Positions 13,494 to 19,712 of a DNA stretch of 19,712 nt are shown here, piece after piece (within the stretch, counting starts at the first letter, position 1; each line of letters starts with the position of its first letter). Origin of the DNA: Robiginitomaculum sp. (GTDB lineage Bacteria > Pseudomonadota > Alphaproteobacteria > Caulobacterales > Maricaulaceae); contig JAKIUV010000053.1 in NCBI GenBank assembly GCA_021647375.1, positions 1 through 19,712 of the forward strand, written 5' to 3'. The translations under genes were made by a program, and so were the position numbers. The notes beneath the pieces are model-generated. The model was not told the origin of the DNA. It saw nothing but the letters and a program-made list of their open reading frames with translations, and made no database searches.

Positions 13494-15008
13494 TTATGCA
13501 GCCTCTAAAGCCATCTTTTCAGCTTTTTTAATCACGTCTTCAATACCGCCGACCATGTAGAAAGCTTGCTCTGGGATGTGGTCATATTCGCCTTCGCACA
13601 CACCACGGAATGATTTCACCGTGTCTTTAACATCGACCAACAAGCCCGGCATACCCGTAAAGATTTCCGCAACATGGAAAGGCTGGGATAGGAATTTCTC
13701 AACTTTACGCGCACGAGCAACAACCAATTTATCTTCTTCCGAAAGCTCGTCCATACCCAAAATAGCAATGATGTCTTGTAGGGATTTATACTTCTGCAAA
13801 ATTTCCTGCACCATACGGGCAACTTCGTAATGGTCATCGCCAACGATACGCGGCTCTAGGATACGAGACGTAGAGTCAAGCGGGTCAACCGCAGGGTAAA
13901 TACCTTTTTCAGAGATAGCCCGGTTCAGAACGGTTGTCGCGTCCAAATGGGCAAATGATGCCGCCGGAGCCGGGTCGGTCAAATCATCTGCTGGCACATA
14001 AATCGCCTGCACGGAAGTAATCGAGCCTTTATTCGTAGAAGTAATCCGCTCCTGCATTTGACCCATTTCAGTGGCCAGCGTAGGCTGGTAACCCACGGCG
14101 GACGGGATACGGCCAAGCAGAGCCGACACTTCGGAGCCAGCTTGGGTAAAGCGGAAGATATTGTCCACGAAAAATAGAACATCTTTGCCTTCTTCGTCGC
14201 GGAAATATTCGGCTTGGGTGAGACCCGTAAGCGCTACACGCGCACGCGCTCCCGGAGGCTCGTTCATTTGTCCGTAAACCAAAGTACAACGGCTATCACC
14301 GCCGCCGCCTTCAATATTCACATTACTCTCAATCATTTCCCAATACAGGTCATTACCTTCGCGGGTACGTTCGCCGACACCCGCAAACACGGAATAACCG
14401 CCGTAAGCTTTGGCAATATTGTTGATAAGCTCCATAATTAGAACCGTCTTGCCAACGCCCGCACCGCCGAACAGACCAATTTTGCCGCCTTTAACATAGG
14501 GGCAAAGCAAGTCGATAACTTTGATTCCCGTACCCAAAACTTCGGACTCTGTCGCTTGGTCTTTAAAGGCAGGCGCATCTCTGTGGATGGACATATGTTT
14601 GGACGATTTAATCGGGCCAACTTCATCAATCGGCTCGCCGATAACATTCATGATACGGCCAAGGGTCGCAGGGCCAACAGGCACATTGATAGCTTCGCCC
14701 AAATCAGTTACGGCCTGACCGCGAACAAGACCCTCTGTACTATCCATAGCAATGGTGCGCACAGTGTTTTGTCCCAAGTGTTGGGCAACTTCCAGCACAA
14801 GGCGGTTGCCTTGGTTGTCCGTTTCAAGGGCGTTCAAAATTGCTGGTAAATCTCCAGAGAATTCCACGTCAATCACCGCACCAATAATCTGGCTGATGCG
14901 GCCTGTTGCCTTTTTAGCAGGTGCTTTACGCTTAGCCGCTGGCTTCTTGGCAGGAGCCTTCTTAGCCACTGTTTTCTTTACTGATTTACTTGTTGGTTTC
15001 TTGGCCAT
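13494..15008 (-). CDS. atpD: ATP synthase F1 beta subunit with basic N-terminal tail
   Basis: This is the catalytic subunit of the membrane ATP synthase. Motifs include GGAGVGKT (Walker A, residues 181-188), GVGERTREGNDLYWEM (catalytic Glu213), LFFVDNIFRFTQAGSEVSALLGR and DELSEEDKLVVARARK near the C-terminus. At 504 aa it is about 35 residues longer than usual because of a tail before ATGRISQIIGAVIDVEF. The tail holds 13 Lys and one Arg within the first 33 residues in PAKKA-type repeats, like histone H1 tails. The ATG at 15008 follows AGAGGAAAAGAAG and keeps this tail; no better start lies at the domain edge. Similar tails are known from memory in related alphaproteobacteria. It lies 15 nt after atpG. 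Confidence 0.98.
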   Translation of the reverse strand: MAKKPTSKSVKKTVAKKAPAKKPAAKRKAPAKKATGRISQIIGAVIDVEFSGDLPAILNALETDNQGNRLVLEVAQHLGQNTVRTIAMDSTEGLVRGQAVTDLGEAINVPVGPATLGRIMNVIGEPIDEVGPIKSSKHMSIHRDAPAFKDQATESEVLGTGIKVIDLLCPYVKGGKIGLFGGAGVGKTVLIMELINNIAKAYGGYSVFAGVGERTREGNDLYWEMIESNVNIEGGGGDSRCTLVYGQMNEPPGARARVALTGLTQAEYFRDEEGKDVLFFVDNIFRFTQAGSEVSALLGRIPSAVGYQPTLATEMGQMQERITSTNKGSITSVQAIYVPADDLTDPAPAASFAHLDATTVLNRAISEKGIYPAVDPLDSTSRILEPRIVGDDHYEVARMVQEILQKYKSLQDIIAILGMDELSEEDKLVVARARKVEKFLSQPFHVAEIFTGMPGLLVDVKDTVKSFRGVCEGEYDHIPEQAFYMVGGIEDVIKKAEKMALEAA

Positions 15009-15023
15009 CTTCTTTTCCTCTTA

Positions 15024-15944
15024 TTAAAGCGCTTCCGCGCCGGAAATAATTTCTATCAATTCGGACGTGATTTGCGCCTGTCTTGAACGGTTGAATGTCA
15101 GTGTTAATTTGTCAATTAAATCGCCAGCAGCGCGCGTGGAATTATCCATGGCCGTCATTTTAGACCCCATTTCTCCAGCGACGTTTTCAAGCAGAGCCGA
15201 GAATATTTGGGTGTTGATATTGCGCGGCAACAACACTTCGAGAATGCCTTCTTCGTCCGGCTCATATTCATAGGCTGCGCCCTTAAGGTCGGGCGCAAAT
15301 ACTTCATCAGAGGCATGTTCGCCCTCTTTGCCAGCGTATTTACCGATAACACCAATGGCCGGGATCATGGTTTTAATGGTTGGCACTTGGGTCATGACAT
15401 TTTGAAACTGCGAATAAATCAATTTACAAACATCAAACTCGTCCGCCTCAAACATAGCGGTGATTTCGCCGCCAAGCTCCGCCGCAATCGCGCCCGTCAG
15501 GGTTTTATGTTCTTTCAAAGATACGGTTTTGATGATTTTGTCACCATAAAGGCGGTTCAGTTGCCCTTCACCAATGGAGCCAATACAAAAAATCTTGACC
15601 GTCTTGCCAGCTGCTTCCAAAGATACAATCTCTTCGCGGGTTTTGCGTACGATATTGGTGTTAAAACCACCACAAAGCCCCCGATCCGCAGTCGCGACAA
15701 CCAACAAATGCACATCGTCACTGCCATTGCCAATGAGCAATTGCGGCGCACCTTCACTGCCCGCCATAGAGGCCGACAGATTGGTGATAACCGCAGAAAT
15801 ACGATCAGAATATGGGCGTGAACGCTCCGCCGCGTCTTGCGCTTTACGCAGTTTCGCAGCCGCAACCATCTGCATGGCTTTGGTGATCTTCTGAATGTTC
15901 TTCACACTCTTGATCCGGGTTTGTAATTCTTTAAGGCTGGCCAT
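15024..15944 (-). CDS. atpG: ATP synthase F1 gamma subunit
   Basis: The gamma subunit is the central rotating shaft. The 306-aa protein has the conserved N-terminal coiled coil (SLKELQTRIKSVKNIQKITKAMQMVAAAKLRKAQ), the middle segment TADRGLCGGFNTNI and the C-terminal coiled coil DNSTRAAGDLIDKLTLTFNRSRQAQITSELIEIISGAEAL. It is slightly longer than the E. coli protein, mainly in a mid-region acidic loop (EYAGKEGEHASDEVFAPDLKG-like). It is 21 nt downstream of atpA and transcribed with it. Confidence 0.98.
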   Translation of the reverse strand: MASLKELQTRIKSVKNIQKITKAMQMVAAAKLRKAQDAAERSRPYSDRISAVITNLSASMAGSEGAPQLLIGNGSDDVHLLVVATADRGLCGGFNTNIVRKTREEIVSLEAAGKTVKIFCIGSIGEGQLNRLYGDKIIKTVSLKEHKTLTGAIAAELGGEITAMFEADEFDVCKLIYSQFQNVMTQVPTIKTMIPAIGVIGKYAGKEGEHASDEVFAPDLKGAAYEYEPDEEGILEVLLPRNINTQIFSALLENVAGEMGSKMTAMDNSTRAAGDLIDKLTLTFNRSRQAQITSELIEIISGAEAL

Positions 15945-15965
15945 AGCCGCGCTCTCCGTTGTTAC

Positions 15966-17498
15966 TTAAACCGCGAAATTCGACGTGAAGTTTGAGAGAA
16001 TGTCTTTGAGCTTGTCCTCGAGTTCATCCGTCAACTTCTTGCCCGTTTTAATCTCCCCAAGGAAAACAGCGTGTTGGCCTTTAAGATGAACCAGCAACTC
16101 TTTTTCGTAGGCTTGAACCTGCTTAACTTCGATACCGTCGAGATAGCCGCGCGTACCCGCATAGAGAACACAAACTTGCTCTTCCACTTGTAGGGGCGAG
16201 TATTGCGGTTGCTTTAGCAGTTCTGTCAGACGCTCACCGCGCGCCAACATGGCTTGGGTGGAGGCGTCTAGGTCTGAGCCAAATTGCGCAAAAGCCGCCA
16301 TTTCGCGGTATTGCGCCAGCTCGCCTTTAATCGGGCCAGCCACTTGTTTCATGGCTTTAATCTGCGCGGATGAACCAACGCGGGATACGGACAGGCCGAC
16401 ATTAAGCGCCGGGCGGATACCTTGGAAGAACAAATCTGTTTCCAAGAAAATCTGGCCGTCAGTAATGGAAATAACATTGGTCGGAATAAAGGCCGACACG
16501 TCATTGCCTTGGGTCTCGATAATCGGCAGAGCCGTCATGGAGCCGCTACCATTAGCTTCGTTAAGCTTCGCGGAGCGCTCAAGCAGGCGGGAATGCAGAT
16601 AAAACACATCACCCGGATACGCTTCACGGCCCGGAGGACGACGCAGAAGCAAAGACATTTGACGATATGCAACAGCCTGCTTGGACAAATCATCATAAAC
16701 GATGAGCGCATGCTTGCCGCCGTCCCGGAAAAACTCGCCCATGGCACAACCCGCGAACGGTGCCAAATACTGCATAGGTGCAGGTTCGGAAGCGGTCGCG
16801 GCCACGATAATGGAATATTCCATAGCGCCGTTTTCTTCCAGTGTTTTGACAAGCTGCGCCACGGTCGAGCGCTTTTGCCCAATCACAACATAGATACAGT
16901 AAAGCTTATCAGCCTCGTCGTTATTATCGAACGCGGCTTTTTGGTTGATAATCGCATCAACGGCCACAGCAGTTTTACCCGTTTGGCGGTCACCAATAAT
17001 CAGTTCGCGCTGACCGCGACCGATTGGGATCAGCGCATCAATAGCTTTAATACCGGTTTGCACAGGCTCATGCACAGATTTACGCGGGATAATGCCCGGC
17101 GCTTTCACGTCCACACGGCGGCGCTCTTTAGACTTAATCGGCCCCTTGCCATCAATTGGCTCGCCGAGCGCGTTCACAACGCGGCCTAAAAGCTCCATGC
17201 CAACAGGCACGTCAACGATTTCGCCGAGACGTTTAACAGTATCGCCCTCTTTAATACCCCGGTCATCGCCAAAAATCACGATACCGACATTGTCGCTCTC
17301 TAGGTTAAGCGCCATGCCTTTAACACCGCCGGGAAATTCAACCATTTCACCAGCGCCGACATTGTCCAAACCGTAAACGCGGGCAATCCCGTCGCCTACG
17401 GACAATACTTGTCCAATGTCCGAAACCTTGGCTTTGGTGCCATAGCCTTTAATTTGCTTTTTCAATATGCTTGAAATTTCAGCAGCGCGAATATCCAT
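15966..17498 (-). CDS. atpA: ATP synthase F1 alpha subunit
   Basis: The alpha subunit is the non-catalytic nucleotide-binding partner of beta. The 510-aa protein has the N-terminal IRAAEISSILKKQIKGYG, Walker A GDRQTGKT at residues 169-176, YCIYVVIGQKRSTVAQ, and GLSVSRVGSSAQIKAMK with the arginine finger. The C-terminal helical domain ends SNFTSNFAV. Length and start are standard, with AAGG about 8 nt before the ATG. The atpH stop is 17 nt upstream. Confidence 0.98.
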   Translation of the reverse strand: MDIRAAEISSILKKQIKGYGTKAKVSDIGQVLSVGDGIARVYGLDNVGAGEMVEFPGGVKGMALNLESDNVGIVIFGDDRGIKEGDTVKRLGEIVDVPVGMELLGRVVNALGEPIDGKGPIKSKERRRVDVKAPGIIPRKSVHEPVQTGIKAIDALIPIGRGQRELIIGDRQTGKTAVAVDAIINQKAAFDNNDEADKLYCIYVVIGQKRSTVAQLVKTLEENGAMEYSIIVAATASEPAPMQYLAPFAGCAMGEFFRDGGKHALIVYDDLSKQAVAYRQMSLLLRRPPGREAYPGDVFYLHSRLLERSAKLNEANGSGSMTALPIIETQGNDVSAFIPTNVISITDGQIFLETDLFFQGIRPALNVGLSVSRVGSSAQIKAMKQVAGPIKGELAQYREMAAFAQFGSDLDASTQAMLARGERLTELLKQPQYSPLQVEEQVCVLYAGTRGYLDGIEVKQVQAYEKELLVHLKGQHAVFLGEIKTGKKLTDELEDKLKDILSNFTSNFAV

Positions 17499-17515
17499 GA
17501 GAGTGCCTTTTTCTT

Positions 17516-18073
17516 CTATGCTTCTTTGAGGGCGAGTTTTAAGCCCTCTAATTTGGTTTTTAGGGTTGCATCGTAATATTTAGACCCGACTTTAACGGCG
17601 AATCCACCGAGCAAATCTGGATCAATCGCCGATTCCAAGGAAACTGCGTGTCCGAGTGATTTCTTTAAATTGGCCGAGATCGACTTAATCTGTGCGGCAC
17701 TTAGTTTTTTCGCAGATGTGACCAGCGCATTTTCTGTGCCGCGCCTTTCGGCCAATTCTTGCTCAAAGGCTGTAATCATAGACGGCAATTCACCTGCGCG
17801 GCCATTGTCCGCAACTGTCCCGATAAAATTTTGGGTCAACTTACCAAGCTTGGCTTTGGTAGCCAGAGCCAGCAAAGCCTTGGTTTTGTCCGCGTCCGCC
17901 AAGACAGGGCTTGTCGCCATATCGTTGAGGTCCGTACTTTTCGCAAACAGACCCTTTAAAGTTTTTAAATCTTTTTCCACTGATTTCAGCGTTTTCGTCT
18001 CTTCGGCAAGCTGCAACAAAGCAGATGCATAGCGGCTGTCCGCTTCACTAGTAATGGCAATCGCTTCTGACAT
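17516..18073 (-). CDS. atpH: ATP synthase F1 delta subunit
   Basis: The delta subunit links F1 to the peripheral stalk. The 185-aa protein has the N-terminal helical bundle (ADSRYASALLQLAEETKTL, SPVLADADKTKALLALA) and the C-terminal ending VSLESAIDPDLLGGFAVKVGSKYYDATLKTKLEGLKLALKEA, which matches the family signature. It is the first gene of the operon. No F0 genes accompany it, as is usual in alphaproteobacteria, where F0 is encoded elsewhere. No clear promoter was recognised in the 230 nt upstream. Confidence 0.96.
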   Translation of the reverse strand: MSEAIAITSEADSRYASALLQLAEETKTLKSVEKDLKTLKGLFAKSTDLNDMATSPVLADADKTKALLALATKAKLGKLTQNFIGTVADNGRAGELPSMITAFEQELAERRGTENALVTSAKKLSAAQIKSISANLKKSLGHAVSLESAIDPDLLGGFAVKVGSKYYDATLKTKLEGLKLALKEA

Positions 18074-18307
18074 GCAACAAGTCCATAATTACGCTGACAT
18101 TACGAGAGAACACCAAGCGGGTAAATTCAAAATACAGGCACCATTACCCTAAGATTTAGGCATAATTGCCCATAAATACACGAATCGCGCAAGCCTCCCT
18201 GCGCAATTTCGCCCGCTCATAGCACGGCTTTTTTTTGATTCCAAGCACTGTTTTACAGTTGTTTTTAAGTTTATTTTTGGCGGGGTTAATAAGGGTTTAT
18301 TTAGCAG
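18074..18307. other. Intergenic region upstream of atpH
   Basis: It should contain the atp operon promoter, reading leftwards, but no convincing -35/-10 pair was found. The right part is AT-rich, and a short T run (8 T) lies near 18229-18236. The short + strand frame crossing it has no family features. Confidence 0.4.
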
Positions 18308-18649
18308 TTATTTTACGTCTGGCGACCTGCGAATGCTCATTATTATGCCGGATAGTAATAAGGCGGAAACCACACTCGCCGACACCAAATTCCCATCCAT
18401 GCCTAGGACTACATGCGCACTGTCAGGCATAGCCCTCAGATAAAAACCAAAACTAAAGGCCAAGCCCAAAAACGCCATCAAACGCACAGACCGCCCCGTC
18501 CCGTGGAGCTTCTTCCCCCAAACCGCCCACAGCATTATAGGCAGAGCCATAAGATTGCCAATATTAACGTCAAATGACATCAGCACATATAAACACAGGC
18601 CAGCACTCACGAGTATTTTGGAGATGACAAGATTTTTGGCGTAGGTCAT
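18308..18649 (-). CDS. Small hypothetical membrane protein, about four TM helices
   Basis: The 113-aa frame has four hydrophobic segments at about residues 8-27, 29-46, 55-73 and 88-107, with basic residues in the loop WGKKLHGTGRSVR and the tail SIRRSPDVK, so it should sit in the inner membrane. I recognise no family and no catalytic motif. It stands alone between the atp operon and priA, on the same strand as both. The ribosome site is weak (GTGG about 6 nt before the ATG). Good hydrophobic periodicity and lack of a competing frame support it as a real gene, with moderate certainty. Confidence 0.6.
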   Translation of the reverse strand: MTYAKNLVISKILVSAGLCLYVLMSFDVNIGNLMALPIMLWAVWGKKLHGTGRSVRLMAFLGLAFSFGFYLRAMPDSAHVVLGMDGNLVSASVVSALLLSGIIMSIRRSPDVK

Positions 18650-18710
18650 GTAGCCACTATATCAAGAATGTAACATATTTCCACTTATTTTCTTGCAATC
18701 TCCCAACACT

Positions 18711-18805
18711 CCGCTCCCCCCTGTGCATACAGGGGTCTATTGCAGGGCTATCGGTGGTACGCCTCACCTGCGTCGATGGATACCTGCATACGCAGGCATG
18801 AGCGG
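18711..18805. repeat. REP/BIME-like extragenic palindromic element
   Basis: The outer arms CCGCTC (18711-18716) and GAGCGG (18800-18805) enclose two hairpins. One is CCCCTGT-GCAT-ACAGGGG (18718-18735). The other is CCTGC-ATAC-GCAGG (18783-18796). CCTGCGT (18767-18773) can pair with ACGCAGG (18790-18796) as an alternative. Its position between genes and the GGATACCTGC...GCAGGCATGA style fit interspersed palindromic repeats common in proteobacterial genomes. Only one copy is in the window, so repetition is not shown. Confidence 0.45.
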
Positions 18806-18867
18806 GGTTTTGGGAAGCTATTGTGGCATATTAATTTGGTAATCGTGCGATATAGCATCTCTCAAAA

Positions 18868-19712
18868 TCACATAAAACCCTGCGGGTCTATATCTATTGC
18901 GAATTTTATCTTGTGTGGGGCGCGGACGCGGGATTTCCAGGTGCGCATATAGTGCGACAGGTTTATATTTGGTTCGGCCTTTATCAGGAACCGTCTGCGG
19001 TGGCGACCTCGTAATATGGTTATGGGGGCTTCGGACGGGCCGAGGATTTCTATGCCGTCGGCGCGAGGGGCAGCGTTTAAGACCTTGCGGGCAAATTCAT
19101 TGGCTTTGGCTGCGTCCGGGGCGGATATGATAATGGCGGCTAATTTGCCGTAAGGCGGGAGGCCGAGAATTTCGCGCATACCAAGCTCTGCCGCGACAAA
19201 GCCCTCCCGGTCGCCCGCCGCCAAAGCGACCAAAGCCTCGTGGTCGGGCATATGGGTCTGTATCAGCGCCCTGCCCGGCTTATCGGCACGGCCTGCGCGG
19301 CCTGCGACTTGCACCAATGTCTGATATGTCCGCTCCCCTGCCCTAAGGTCGCCACCGCCTAAACTAAGGTCACCGTCGACCACGCCAACGAATGTCAGGT
19401 GCGGGAAGTTATGGCCTTTGACCACCATTTGTGTGCCGACCATAATATCAATTTCGCCGCTGGCCATAGCCGCCATACGTTCGCGAATACGTTCGGGATT
19501 ACCCGCCGTGTCCGACGACAATATTTCTATGCGGGCGTCCGGGAACAGCTTGGCCGCTTCTTCGGCCACACGCTCCACACCCGGCCCAACAGATGTCAAT
19601 GCGCCTTCGGTTTTACATTCCGGGCAAGCGGACGGCATGGGCATGGAATATCCGGTATGGTGACAAATCGCCCGCCCGGTGCGTTTGTGTTGCACCAGCC
19701 AGCTATCCGTAT
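18868..19712 (-). CDS. priA: Primosomal helicase PriA, C-terminal part (runs off window)
   Basis: PriA restarts stalled replication forks by loading the primosome. The visible 281 residues cover the end of the zinc-binding region (SWLVQHKRTGRAICHH, PSACPECKTEGAL), helicase lobe 2 with GPGVERVAEEAAKLFPDARI, motif V (GTQMVVKGHNFPHLTFVGVVDGD), motif VI (YQTLVQVAGRAGRADKPG) and the C-terminal PriA domain ending in AIDIDPQGFM. The frame continues past position 19712, so the internal GTG at 19695 is not the start. One zinc-site pair reads CHHT rather than CHHC. priA beside the F1 operon is a usual alphaproteobacterial arrangement. Confidence 0.96.
   Translation of the reverse strand, partial: TDSWLVQHKRTGRAICHHTGYSMPMPSACPECKTEGALTSVGPGVERVAEEAAKLFPDARIEILSSDTAGNPERIRERMAAMASGEIDIMVGTQMVVKGHNFPHLTFVGVVDGDLSLGGGDLRAGERTYQTLVQVAGRAGRADKPGRALIQTHMPDHEALVALAAGDREGFVAAELGMREILGLPPYGKLAAIIISAPDAAKANEFARKVLNAAPRADGIEILGPSEAPITILRGRHRRRFLIKAEPNINLSHYMRTWKSRVRAPHKIKFAIDIDPQGFM

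Noticed and set aside
15207..15821. Long + strand frame (204 aa) opposite atpG, and similar frames opposite atpA
   Set aside because: These are antisense shadows of highly conserved ATP synthase genes, with no start signals or recognisable domains of their own.
18235..18432. Short + strand frame right of the atp operon
   Set aside because: It overlaps the better-supported membrane protein gene on the other strand, lacks a ribosome site and has no domain-like features.
18740..18952. Short + strand frame over the palindromic element and the priA end
   Set aside because: It runs through the repeat hairpins and into priA antisense, with no protein-like pattern.

Overview
The window looks like chromosomal DNA of an alphaproteobacterium, most likely a moderate-GC member of the Caulobacterales/Hyphomonadaceae-Maricaulales type. 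This is inferred from gene content and order only. The F1 ATPase genes form an atpH-A-G-D-C operon without F0 genes and next to priA. The AtpD beta subunit carries a Lys/Ala-rich N-terminal tail. An rsfS-rlmH-envC-ctpA-yibQ-rppH envelope cluster runs toward the atp operon. No rRNA, tRNA, CRISPR array or insertion sequence was recognised.

Region 1 (1-1809) is accessory and partly AT-rich. It holds a 36-bp perfect palindrome, a frameshifted gene for a JAMM/DUF4329-like putative metallopeptidase or toxin domain, a small lipoprotein gene directly behind it, and a convergent GNAT acetyltransferase gene. Region 2 (1997-4494) is a nitrogen operon: PII protein glnK, ammonium channel amtB and a TorF-type outer-membrane porin. 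A gene-poor stretch of about 340 nt (4495-4834) follows, with a good candidate promoter near its end.

Region 3 (4835-11842, all + strand) carries rsfS (apparently starting at CTG) and rlmH for ribosome maturation, then a mini LMW-phosphatase gene. After these come an EnvC-like murein-hydrolase activator, two tandem S41 C-terminal processing peptidases, a YibQ-type divergent polysaccharide deacetylase and the RNA pyrophosphohydrolase rppH. The envelope genes probably act together in peptidoglycan remodelling and cell separation.

Region 4 (11863-12770, - strand) is a two-gene surface unit: an EF-hand-like lipoprotein followed by an outer-membrane beta-barrel protein. Its candidate promoter has a run of eight G/C pairs exactly between the -35 and -10 boxes, the arrangement of known phase-variable promoters.

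Region 5 (12918-18073, - strand) is the F1 ATP synthase operon atpH-atpA-atpG-atpD-[59-aa Cys-rich protein]-atpC. The small gene was too short for ordinary ORF calling but is spaced 2 nt and 1 nt from its neighbours. Region 6 (18074-19712) has a small membrane protein gene, a REP-like double-hairpin element, and the 3' part of priA running off the right edge.

The strongest leads are the poly-G promoter in front of a surface-protein pair, the frameshift inside the JAMM motif next to a lipoprotein gene, the non-canonical start of rsfS, and the hidden Cys-rich gene inside the atp operon.
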